Assembly (NCBI GenBank): GCA_016271365.2
Contig: CM057452.1
Span: forward strand, 828,102,001-828,166,000
Source of the DNA: Neoceratodus forsteri
Lineage: Eukaryota > Chordata > Ceratodontiformes > Ceratodontidae
Direction: 5' to 3'
Length of the DNA: 64,000 nt
The notes beneath the pieces are model-generated. The model ran no database searches and was not told where the DNA came from. It was given only the letters and a program-made list of their open reading frames with translations. Both the position numbers and the translations under genes were made by a program. Below, in pieces: positions 10,885 to 20,725 of the stretch (the stretch's first letter is position 1; each line of letters opens with the position of its first letter).

Positions 10885-12315
10885 ACCTGTTAGCCTTACC
10901 TCCATTGTAGCTAAACTGATGGAGACACTAGTCAAAGAGGACCTAATGGACTACCTGTAGAGAGAAAAAAAAACTCCAGGAAAGTAAACAGCATCAATTC
11001 CTGACAGGGACATCTTATCAGACCAGCCTGAGAGTACTCTTTGACTGGGTAATGAGTGTAATGGATAAGGGTCTTGCTATCAATTTACTCTACATTTATT
11101 TCAGCAAGGCTTTTAACTCAGTGCCTCACAAGCTAGAGGATCTGGTGCAGTGAAGGATACAGTTAGATTGGTAGTTAATTGGTTGGGAAGAAGACAAAAG
11201 AGGGCTATGGTAAATGGAGTCAAATCAGAGGAAAGGGAGGTCACCAGTCAGGTGCCACAGGAATCAATCCTGGGCCCAGTCCTTCTCAATATGTTCATTA
11301 GTGATATAGGAGAAGGAATCTGAGGCAAGATGTATCTCTTCACAGATGACACTAAGCTCTGAGCTAGGGTAGACAGCGAGGAGGGGATTAGGGAGATGCA
11401 GAGGGACCAGCAAAGGCTAGCGAGATGGCCCATGGTTTGGCAATTGAAATTTAATGCCAAAAAGTGTAAGGTGATACACATAGGAAAGAAGAACCCCAGG
11501 ACAGAGTACTGGATGGATGGGAGGGATTAAGTTGAGTAGTACTTCTAAAGAAATAGACCTAGTAGTCATCATTACTGACTTCCTTAAACAATCTAGTCAA
11601 TGTAACAAGGCCTATCATGAGAAAAACAGGATGCTGGGGTGCATCAGGAGGGGCACTGACAGTAGAAGAAAGGAGGTATAACTATATTTCAGCAGATCAC
11701 TTATGAGGCACTACCTGAAGTACTGTGCCCAGTTCCTGAGTCCTCACATGAGGATAGATAAGGACAAGCTAGAGACGGTGCAACATAGGTAACCAAAATT
11801 ATTCAGGGCCATCAGGGAAGATCCTATAAGGATTGGCATAAGGTACTGAATATGTACTCATAGGATGCCAGACAGGAGAGGTGACATACATGAAGCCTGC
11901 CGGAATGAAGCAGAGAGCTTCAAGATCCTTAAAGGAATGAACAAGTTGAGCTATGCGGAACTATTCAGCAGGAATAGTAGATCAGGAACATGGGGACATG
12001 AGTGGAAACTGGTGGTGGGCGTATCAGAGGGGAACGTGAGAACATTTTCTTTTACATAGAGGGTAGTAGACCCATGGAACAGTATGCCAGCTGATGTGGT
12101 GGGTGCCAAAACCAGTAATGGTTTCAAGCATGACTGGGACAGAGTAAAGGGATTAGTAGTTACTCATGGCAGTAGCAGTAACATGGGGAATGTGGGGGTG
12201 GAGAAGTGTGGCCTAACACCTTACATAGATAAGAGGTTTTATGGTATGATAGGGTGTTACAGGCAGACTGGATGAACCAATTGTCTTTTTTTGCCATCAT
12301 TGTCAATGTTTCATG
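10885..12315 (+). mobile_element. CR1 LINE, 5'-truncated (RT to 3' end)
   Basis: The copy enters at RT motif 1 (PVSLTSIVAKLMETLVKEDL). It continues with QHQFLTGTSYQTSL, then [16 protein letters not shown] (CR1 'LDFSKAFDTVPH'), then an LFTDDTKL-equivalent near 11336-11360 and FNAKKCKVIHIG near 11450-11482. The C-terminal block 'LMRHYLKYCAQF' follows. The 3' end, CAGACTGGATGAACC then a short tail, matches the CR1 end at 28.9 kb (antisense). Many stops break the frame, including one in the RT at 10958. Confidence 0.85.
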
Positions 12316-12479
12316 TAGATTCAATGGACAAATGAAAAACATGCCAGAGTCACAGCCACAATAACAGGAAGCCATGCACCAACATTGGAAATAAAACAAT
12401 ACTGGGAAAACGTATAACTATGTGGTTAGTTACATACTGTACACAAACACAATAAGTATACTGTATGTAACAAAATGGA

Positions 12480-12700
12480 TGAACTACAAGAAGTAATTGT
12501 AGTGGCAAACTGTAAAATCATTGTTAATGCAGAGACATGGCCAAATCAGAATAACAGTTAGAACCTCAATGTCCCATGATAATTAGGTTTAGGAAAGACA
12601 AGATGTAGGCCAAGGGAGGTGTGGCAATAAATGTAAAAGTAGGTATAACAATATTAGAGGAGAAGTCCTGCCACAAAAGAATCCTGCTGCAGGCCAAGGA
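12480..12700 (+). mobile_element. CR1-like endonuclease fragment
   Basis: VVANCKIIVNAETW aligns with the CR1-type 'IIGITETW' motif that carries the catalytic glutamate. After a frameshift, FRKDKM then AKGGVAINVK matches 'FRKDR...GGGVALYVK'. It ends abruptly near 12700. It lies just downstream of another CR1 3' end and upstream of a full CR1, so it is a separate insertion. Confidence 0.6.
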
Positions 12701-13260
12701 TTTCAGGTCAGGTCACAATTAACTGAAGATTTACTGCCTCGGACCACTTTTTAGCCAAAGATTTATCTATGTGGACTGTGTCTTGACCAATCATTGCTAT
12801 GTTTGTTGGGGGAAGGGCAAGTTTGAATCAGCGCTAGCCAGCACTGCTTGGGAGTATGTGGCTGCATCAGAGTGAAAAACTTCCACCACCCACACCCCCC
12901 ACCGTGATTACGCAGTGTAGGAGGGAAGTCGATCATTTGTGTCTGAGTATTACTGACTATTTAAATTTTGAACTGTGTTCTAGCTTAACCTGGTTTGTTG
13001 CACCCAGCATTTAACTCTTAGGCTGTGTTAAAATTTAGGCTAAATATTACATCGGTGGTTGTTGCACATTGCATTTAAAATCTTTTAAGCAGGGTTTAAG
13101 TTTTAGATGGTTTGAGGCACCTTGAATTTAACTCTTAGGCTGTGTTTAAATTTAAGCAGTATTTAAGTTTTTATGTTTTAGGTTTTCAGCTGTTCAAACC
13201 AGTATTTCATTTTTAAGCTGCTTAACTCATCCAGTGAGTGTTCAAAGCTGCTTGACCAAC

Positions 13261-13328
13261 CCAGTTATAGGTAACCGAAAAGTGTCTGATCTAACCAGTT
13301 ATAGGTAACTGAGAAGTATCTGATCTAA
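13261..13328 (+). repeat. Two 34-bp tandem repeats in the CR1 5' leader
   Basis: Two adjacent copies (13261-13294 and 13295-13328) begin CCAGTTATAGGTAAC and end TCTGATCTAA, with four mismatches. A third, partial copy starts at 13329. A looser repeat upstream shares TTAACTCTTAGGCTGTGTT near 13010 and 13128. Tandem 5' units can carry promoter function in LINEs, but this is unproven here. Confidence 0.75.
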
Positions 13329-13529
13329 CCAGTGCATGGAGGGGGTCAAATCAATTAGGGGATGGGTAAAGGTTTGGTGTGGACAGGAAGTAAGTAGGAT
13401 GAGGTGGGGTGGGTGGAGTGGCCTGGAAGATAGAGGGTGGGCAGGGCCAGGGGGTATGGGGTTTGGGCCAGGGGGTGGGTGGAAGAAAAAACATGGCAGC
13501 ATGGGGAGTAATGTTCATAGCAGGATTGT

Positions 13530-15039
13530 TAGATGCAATGGATGCGGTGCAGCTGTGCACATGTATACAGTATGGAGGACTGGAGTATGCCCTATTTGAG
13601 TGAGGGTGTTGCACCTGGAAATTGAAATCTGGGAGTTAAGGATGAAGGGGGAGAAATTACTAATGGTAGAAAGGCATAGGGAAAGATGAGGCAGTGGTCT
13701 TGTAGCTCAAGGGGGATTATTTGAAAGGTCATGGGAAGGGCAGGCCAAGGGGGGCATGAGGAGGACAAAATAAAGCAGTCAACGTACAATACATGAACAA
13801 CCAGGAGAAGCTTAACAAGGAGGGTGATTCGGAAAAGAGGTGGCAGGAGGTGGTCAGGAAGTGAGTGAGGGGGTGGAATGGAGTTAAGGGAGCTGGGGAT
13901 GGCTGACTTGGTAGGGCCAGGGTGGAAAATGATAGAGGTACTGCAGGAGGAGTTGTAGTGAGGAACAGGTACACTCCACAAGACAGAAGTGAGGGATCAT
14001 GTGGTGATTGTAGATGCAAGGGGAGGACAGGAGAGACAGGGGGAGATAAAACTGGGATAGGTGAGGATTCTGGAAAAATAGCACCTGGAAAAAAAATACA
14101 AGATAGAAGAGACACAAGGGATCATGTGGGGACCAGATATGCAAGGGGAGGGAAGGAGAGGGAGATAGAATGGGAGATAGGTGAGGATCCTAGAACAATT
14201 GCAGGGGTTGGAGGGAGAGGGCCTATGAGTAATGAGGCGTTAGTGGGGGGTGAATTCAGACCCGGGGGACCAGTAGGGGAAAGGAATGATGATGAAGGGA
14301 TTGGGCTTGCAGAACATATTCCAAGGGGGGAAGTTGGTAAAAAGGGGGAGTGATTAAGAAACAGGGATGTGGGAGAGGTCAATGGATCACAAGGGAAAGT
14401 CAGGAAGACGGAAGTTAAAGTTCAAGGGGCAGACTAAGACTCGAAGGGGAGGTGGTAGTGGAGCTAAATAGGATTAGGGTAGTTGATAGCAACACTTAGG
14501 GTTCATCTCCAGTGGGAGGCAAGGTACTGATTTTGGGGGATTCTATAATCAGGGGAATCAAACGTGGCAATAACGGAGATGGGAGGAAGAGCTGTATCTG
14601 GGTTGAGTGCATGCCAGATATGTCTATACACAAGGTTGAGCACCATGTGCACTCGTTAGTGAGAGAGCATAAGGGGGTACCAAATATAGTGGTGCACCTA
14701 TGTACAAATGATTTGGCAGAAAATAACATGTTGGATGTGCAAGCCAGATAAAGGGAGCTGGAGAGAGTATGCACTGCAGAAGGTACCACACTCTCCTTTT
14801 CAGAAGTCCTGCTAGTACCTAGGGGGACCTTGGAAAGAAAGCAGAACATTTGGGACATTAGTAACTGGTTACGGAAATGGTGTCCAGCTATGGGGTTTGG
14901 GTTAATGGGAAACTGGGGTGATCTGTGGGAAAACAAGAATCTCTTCACCAGGGATAGATTGCACCTAAGTAAGGCAGGAAAGGATGTATTGAAAAAAATG
15001 GGAGAGTACATAGGTACAAGGTGGAATTTAAACTGGTAG
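13530..15039 (+). pseudogene. CR1 ORF1 protein with SGNH-esterase domain, degraded
   Basis: Near 13533-13590 a cysteine/histidine cluster (CNGCGAAVH, then C) recalls the N-terminal zinc-finger-like region of CR1 ORF1. The C-terminal half holds the three SGNH-hydrolase blocks. These are GDSI at 14536-14547 (catalytic serine), CTND at 14701-14712 where the family has GTND, and DRLH at 14953-14964 (catalytic Asp and His). Serine, Asn, Asp and His are retained and only the block-III glycine is changed. Stops lie between the blocks, for example after QAR at 14749. The stop at 15037-15039 closes the region. The esterase of CR1 ORF1 is thought to act on lipid-linked substrates or to aid particle formation. 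Confidence 0.75.
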
Positions 15040-15196
15040 TGGGAAGGAGGTGGACCACAGGAGTCAGAAAACAGAACTCATCATGGGAGGCCAGAGGCCT
15101 CCCCCCAGTATGATCAAAGTGGGAGAAGGCAGGCTCAAAAACAGTAAAGAGGGAGGCAAGTGGGAGGTGGGATAGGGACGGAGGACAGGTTGAAGG

Positions 15197-18011
15197 GTGG
15201 TCTTGCTTAATGCAAGAAGTTTGGGGAACAAGATGCTGGGGCTGCAGGCTTTGTTGATGGAGGGGAATGTGGACGTGGCAGCTGTTACAGAAACCTGGGC
15301 TACACAAGGCCATGACTGGGACTGGAACTTTCCCAGGTATACAACATATAGGAAAGACAGGATAGCAGGCAAAGGGGGTAGCTTTGTTCACTGGAGAAAG
15401 GATTGAGTGTAGTAGGGATGAGGACACTGAGGGGAATGTGGAAGAGGAATGGGTCACCTTGCATGATGGAAGAGAAAGGAGGGTCAACTTGGATGTACTA
15501 TACAGGCCATCAATGCAATCAGAAGATGCAGACTTCTAGCTGGTAGCCAGCATAAACAAACATTGTAGCAGGTGCGGGGAAGGGTCCATGGTCCTGGGAG
15601 ATTTTAACATGCCTGGGGCAGATTGGAAAACAATGCTGTCATCGTCTGCAAAAGAGAAAATGTTACCGGACACTTTTCAGGATGAGTTTCTAGCTCAACT
15701 AGTGGGTGAGCTGACTAGGGAGGGTAATATCCTGGATTTGGTACTGACGAATGGGGATCAGGTAAAGAATCTGGTGGTGGAGGACCCCCGGACAGGGAAT
15801 GATCACTCAATAGTTTGTTCACGTTGGACCTAGGGAAGTATAGGAACCAGACCAGAATGACTGTGATGGACTTTAGGGGAGCTGATTTTAGGCAAATGGC
15901 TGACATACTGAGGGAGCATGTTAGAAACATCAGGCTGGGGATGAGTACAGAGAGTCAGTGGGGGATTCTGAAGCTGGGCCTGCTGAAAGCTACAAAAGTC
16001 TGCACCAAATACCTACACTAGAAGGCAAAGACCAGAAAACCCTGTTGGTGGTCCAGAGAGGTGCTGCAGGGGGTGAGGGAAAAGTGTTTGGCCTTCAAAA
16101 GGTACAAGCATTCCAACAGAGAGTCAGATAGGGAAGAGTACCACAGGATCTGAGACTAGGTCAGTTGAAAGGTAAGCGTGGCCAAAGCAGCTAAGGAGCT
16201 TAGGCTAGCACCAGGGATCAGGGATGGGGAGAAGGAACTTTATAAGTATGCTGGGGAGAGAAGGAGGGGGGCAGATAAACAGGTTAAAGAAGAAGGAAGG
16301 GAGCTGATGGACCAGTGGAACAGGCGGAGGTACTCAATCAGTATTTCTGCTCAGCCTTTACTAGGGAGAGGGAGGGTCTGTTACCACAAGGAGGAGGCAG
16401 GATAGGGACAGTGGATGGGGGGGCACTTACAGATTGTGAGATCCATGAAGGGAGGGTGAGGGAGGGACTAAAGTCTTTGAGGACTGATAAGGTCCCAGGA
16501 CCAGATGGGATCCACCCCATAGTTCTTAAGGAACTGGCAGAAGATCTAGCTGCTCCACTGATGGATTTATTCAATTTGTCCCTCCAATCAGGATGTGTAC
16601 CCCTGGACTGGAGGACTGCACATGTTGTGCCACACCACAAGAGTGGACCAAGGGAAGAGCCAGGAAACTACAGATCAGTCTGTTGTCCATTGTGGGGAAA
16701 CTAATGAAGGCCATCCTGAAGGAAAGGATGGTGGAGTTCCTGGATGCAAATGGCTTTCAAGATGAAAGCCAGCATGGGTTTGTCCGGGGAAGATCATGTC
16801 ACACCAACCTAGTCTAATTTTACGATTGGGTGACAAGATCTCTGGATAATGGAAAGTTGGTTGATGTCCTGTACTTGGACTTCAGCAAGACTTTCAATTC
16901 AGTCCTGCATGGAAGACTGATATGTCATCTTAGGAAACTAGGGGCAGGTGATAAAATGGTAAGTTGGATACTGAAGTGGCTCAGTGACCAGCAGCAGAGA
17001 GTAGTGGTGGGGGGTGCCATCAAAATCAAGAGAGGGTCGTCAGCGGGGTCCTTCAGGGATCAGTGTTGGACCCAATCGTGTTTAATGCATTCATTTCAGA
17101 CACTGGGGAGAAGATACAGAGCAAGATGAGCCTTTTTGTAGATGATTCTAAGGTGGGTGCAGTGGTAGACAGCGAGGAGGGCAGTTTGGCATTGCAGGAG
17201 GATTCAGTCAGGTTAGAAAGGTGGGCACACACTTGGCAGTTGGGGTTTAATGCTTGGAAGTGCAGCGTGCTACATCTGGGATTCAGAAACCCTGGGTATA
17301 ACTACCATCTTGGGGGGGACAGCTCTTGATATCTAGAGGGGAAAAGAACCTGGGGGTGGTCATTGATGCCAGGATGAATAATTCTGAATAGTGCTGTAGA
17401 GCGGCTACTAAGGCTAATAAAATACTGGTGTGTACCTCTAGTGGCATAACATCTAGAAGAAGGGAGGTCATTCTGCCTCTGTACAACTCTCTGGTGAGGC
17501 CTCACTTTGAATATTGTGTACAGTTTTGGAGACCTTAGTTACAGAGGGATGTTACCCTTTTGGAGAGAGTACAGGGACAAGCCACAAGGAAGATCCATGG
17601 ACTGGGAGGATTGCCTTACAAAGAACAACTGCAGGAGTTGAACATGTACTCCCTGGAGGTCAGACGGGATGGGGGGATATGATAGATGTCTTCAAGTATA
17701 TGAAGGGGAAAAAATAGGGTAGATATGGAGGGTCTCATTACACTGATGGGGAGGGAAATAGGAGGGGGCATGGCCTTAAGTTAGTTGAAGGGAAGTACAG
17801 GGGGTAGGTGAAGAAACACTATTTTACAGACAGGGTGGTGGCAGCTTGGAACACACTACCAGGGGAACTGTTGGCAAAGGAAACAGTGGAAGGTTTCAAG
17901 GTGGGATGGAATAGATACATGGGCAAAGTGCAGGCTGGGGGGGACATGGAGTGTAGGGGGAGGTTCCGAGTAGGGAGAGCACATGTGGGGGAGGCAGCTG
18001 CTGTAATCTAA
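15197..18011 (+). pseudogene. CR1 ORF2 protein (endonuclease + reverse transcriptase), degraded
   Basis: The order of domains is complete. Endonuclease: LLNARSLGNK, VTETW, GDFNMPGADW, LDLVLTNGD, NDHSIV. Linker: VMDFRGADFRQM, LNQYFCSAFT. RT: KVPGPDGIHP, SQHGFVRGRSCHTNL, YLDFSKTFNSV, LFVDDSKVGAVV. C-terminus: PLYNSLVRPHFEYCVQFW, LERVQGQATRKI, YFTDRVVAAWNTLP. The two catalytic aspartates of the RT survive (FVDD near 17133). At least seven frame changes or stops break the ORF, so it cannot make a full protein. The first recognisable codons lie in a GTG-headed frame, and the true start is not clear. Confidence 0.85.
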
Positions 18012-18070
18012 TCAGGAGCTGCATCTTGGGCAGACGTGATAGACTATTGGGCCTAATCTGCTGGCAACTT

Positions 18071-18093
18071 TGTATGTATGTATGTATGTATGT
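18071..18093 (+). repeat. (TGTA)n microsatellite at CR1 3' end
   Basis: Over five units of TGTA follow the CR1 3' untranslated region directly. It is a tail-type microsatellite. Confidence 0.9.
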
Positions 18094-18095
18094 CA

Positions 18096-18539
18096 TTCTC
18101 ATAGGGTAAAGGGGTGAAGTCAATCTAACTTCAGGTAGTGGACAATAGGGTGAATAAATATATAATTGGATTAATATTTTGGTCACCAAATCAGGAGATA
18201 GACAGAGATGAAGAGAAGGAGAGGGAAATTAGGATAGCAGGTAGTCAGGCAAGAATGGTGTTCACGGGGGCACCTCCCTACAATACAATTGGAAACTTAT
18301 GCAGCAGTCTGCTGAAAAAGTCAGAGGATCCTAGAAATAGTGTATGAAACCTTTCTCACTTAGTAAACATAAAACTAGTACCATTATCTCTGACTTTAAC
18401 AACATAGATTACAATAAAAAGTAAACATTAATGGATAAGCAGCTGGAGTAACTGCACTCAAAATAAGGAGCAGAAAATAAGTGGTCAAATATGAAAAAAT
18501 AACAACATTGGAGTCCACCCAGTTTTGTGTAAAGTATGT
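18096..18539. other. No identified feature
   Basis: No motif recognised. It may contain more of the decayed CR1-like LINE whose fragments follow. Confidence 0.35.
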
Positions 18540-18860
18540 GAAAAAAATCCAGGAAATAGAAGAAACCACTTTTGTTAACCAAAAAAGTGGTTATGGCAGT
18601 ATGGGACAAAGGAAAGGCTTTTAAGATATATAACAAGGATCAAAACAAGATGGACATTGCCAAATACCGTACAGTACAAAGATAAACAAGCTAGTAGTTA
18701 GAACATTAAGATCAAGCACAGAGCTAAGGAGTGAAGGGGGTAAAATATGACACTCCCTTCTTTAGGTATATAAGCAGAAAAAGTAATACACAGGAGAATA
18801 TTAAGAGAGTAAGGAAAGATGGAATAAGCATTGCTGAAGACACGAAAAAGCAAACCTTAT
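18540..18860 (+). mobile_element. CR1-like LINE linker fragment (endonuclease-RT linker)
   Basis: The translation gives AFKIYNKDQNKMDIAKYR, then FFRYISRKSNTQENI and DGISIAEDTKK. This parallels the linker of the CR1-like LINE at 57.4 kb (SFHRYISSKK, DGNLISDNTNMAEH). It is probably the upstream part of the RT fragment at 19.4 kb. Confidence 0.6.
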
Positions 18861-19394
18861 GTATTAAATTAATTTTTAACGCCAAACACAGCGAAAAACA
18901 CTTCCTCCTTCTTTTTCCACCCACTCCAAATGTACTGCATTACTGTGTGGTCACCTGATGTGTTTCGCAAATCCTTACTTTTTCAAACGTGACCATGGAA
19001 ACACAGCACATGTGTTTAAGTACAAAAATATTTAAAGGTGTAGTGTCACAATTAAAACCAGTGTAATGTGTCTGCTGTGTTTGACGTTTGTTTGCACATA
19101 AGTTTTTTACCTTTGGATTACAATAAAGGATTTGACTGTAGCATGATTTGCCACCAGCCTTAGGTGAGTTATTCCATCCTCTTCTTATCTGCTTAGCAGA
19201 TGTTGTAATCGCTAAAAGCTTTGTGCAGATGCCGGTCTCCCTGTACTTACAAAGACGCCATTTTGTTATTTCCTACATCGACTGTGGTACTGCCATGCCC
19301 TGGTATGGTTGCAACCTTCCAAAAACTGTGTTCTTTGAAAGAAGTGTCTGAGGATTACAGAGTGGCAACCCCTATATAACTCTGGGATACGCAA
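18861..19394. other. Unassigned interval between two CR1-like fragments
   Basis: The sequence does not continue the LINE reading frame. It may be an insertion (about 0.5 kb) or diverged linker. No terminal repeats or boxes were identified. Confidence 0.35.
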
Positions 19395-20060
19395 AACAAG
19401 GGTAATTATAGACCAGTGAGATTGTTTATTGTGGGAAAGCTGCTGAAATCAATCACCAAAGAACAGATGCTAGTGGATGTCTGGGAGGAAAATGGACTCC
19501 AAAGACAGTTATCAGCATAGTTTTAAAAGGGGTAGGTCTGGTCAAATGATCTTGATTGATTTCTTTGACACAGTGAAGCAGGTGGTGGAGAGGAACCAGG
19601 CAGTTCACATCTTATAACTCAACTTTTGCAAAGCCTTTGATCTGGTGCTTCTCAGGTGATTTACCCAGAAAGTAGTGGAAATAGGAATAGGAATAAGACT
19701 GATTTGAAGGCAGTATAGCACAGTGGTCTAAGGCTCTGAGCTGCAAATCTGGTGACCTCCAGCAGACCAGACCTGGGTTTGAATCCCACAGCTTCCACTT
19801 GCATACTGTGTGACCCTAAGCAAGTCACTTAACCTCCTTGTGCTCACAGGTTGCTCCTGTGAAAAAGCTTTCAGCTTAGTGTGCTATACCTGGTTAAAAA
19901 CAACTAAATAAATAAATAAATAATTTGGTGTACTGGTAACTGGTTGTCAGACAGGACCAAGATACTGGAACAGAATGGCAGTTTCTCAGATGCTAGGAGG
20001 TTACAAGTAGAACACTCTAATAGTCAGTGCTGGGTATGGTGTATTTTAATATGTTATATG
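19395..20060 (+). mobile_element. CR1-like RT fragment, split by a SINE
   Basis: GNYRPVRLFIVGKLLKSITKEQM is RT motif 1 (residues G through M match 'GNYRPVSLTSV.GK..E'). A degraded HSF then TLLQSL segment follows. After the SINE at 19707-19922, WCTGNWLSDRTKILEQNG and then, in a second frame, SVLGMVYFN match the 'WL.DR.QRV...G' and 'GSVLGPVLFN' blocks. The LINE homology ends where the hairpin at 20061 begins. Confidence 0.6.
19707..19922 (+). mobile_element. tRNA-derived SINE with MIR/CORE-type central domain
   Basis: Box A lies near 19716-19727 (TAGCACAGTGG) and box B at 19776-19786 (GGTTTGAATCC). The central block TGTGTGACCCTAAGCAAGTC ACTTAACCTC (19806-19835) is the CORE/MIR core. The 3' part, CTATACCTGGTTAAAAACAA then (TAAA)n, matches the tails of the L2-like LINEs in this window rather than the mammalian L2 tail. 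ATTTG flanks both sides (19702-19706 and 19923-19927), consistent with a short target-site duplication in the CR1-like fragment. Confidence 0.85.
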
Positions 20061-20220
20061 ATTATGGGTCTAGTAAGTATTATTTCTTACTGTTTAACAA
20101 GTGTCTGTCATGCTGGTTGTATGCAAGGACCACAAAGCAAAGCTAAGCAGTTCTGTCTGCCCAAACAGTGTGATGGACATTTGTTAAACAGTAAGAGACA
20201 GCAGTTACTATACCTATAAT
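20061..20220. repeat. 160-bp hairpin element (MITE-like)
   Basis: The arms at 20061-20111 and 20169-20220 are inverted copies. CTTACTGTTTAACAA on the left pairs with TTGTTAAACAGTAAG on the right, and the ends match as ATTATGGGT against the complement of ACCTATAAT. A loop of about 57 bases separates them. It appears to interrupt the CR1-like RT fragment. Confidence 0.65.
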
Positions 20221-20698
20221 CATATTGAATGGAAATGGATCGGTCTATATTACTGCCTGCACTACTTTGTAATATCTCCCACAGTTCAACTGCTATTGAT
20301 AAGTCCTAGAGGTACAGTGAATACTATCCTGCCTTGTCCAGTGGCTCCCTGACGATATGCCTCCCTTTCCCTCTTACATGATGCCCCCTATTATCCTCCT
20401 CACTATCAACATTCCCCTCCGTCTCTCTCCCAGTCTAGACTAAGCACTGTCCCTGCCCTCTCCTCCTAACCACATTCCTTTCCTCCCCACACACTCCTCT
20501 GTCCCCCCATGCCCTGACTCTTCCTCTTCCTCCTCAGCCCTGGTCCTCTCCCCCTCCCCCTCATACTTCCTTGCACCCTCTGTCCCTAGCCGCAACTGGG
20601 TCCTCACTACTAAGCCTAGAGCTTGCTCCTTCAGCAACCTCAGAAAAAGGTGATGCCCCAGGTTTCTAGTGCCCTGCCTTCTCCTCCTCCTCCTGGTC

Positions 20699-20725
20699 GG
20701 GGATGTTGAACCCAACCCAGGCCCC
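20699..20725 (+). other. 2A-type (NPGP) recoding motif at the head of ORF2
   Basis: The bases encode GDVEPNPGP, preceded in the same frame by a leucine-rich stretch (CLLLLLLV). This is the D-x-E-x-NPGP signature of 2A 'StopGo' peptides, where the ribosome skips the Gly-Pro bond. Such motifs are known at the N-terminus of ORFs in several APE-type non-LTR retrotransposons. The frame shifts by one base in the C-run just downstream (20723-20729) relative to the endonuclease frame, so this copy would not read through. Confidence 0.8.

Larger units (their letters stand above)
12830..18095 (+). mobile_element. CR1 LINE, near full length
   Basis: This is a two-ORF CR1: a 5' leader with internal repeats (12.83-13.33 kb), an ORF1 with an esterase-type domain (to 15.04 kb), and an ORF2 with endonuclease and RT (15.19-18.01 kb). 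It ends after GACGTGATAGACTATTGGGC in a (TGTA)n tail. Most CR1 copies are severely 5'-truncated, so a copy of about 5.2 kb with both ORFs is notable. Both ORFs are broken. The 5' limit is estimated. Confidence 0.85.

Noticed and set aside
13351..14382. Several long minus-strand open frames rich in Pro, Ser and Leu
   Set aside because: They are antisense shadows of the purine-rich CR1 ORF1 region; no domain or codon signal supports them.
14496..15487. Minus-strand open frames of 171 and 180 codons
   Set aside because: Antisense to CR1 ORF1 and ORF2, where the sense strand carries clear GDSI, DRLH and NARS motifs.
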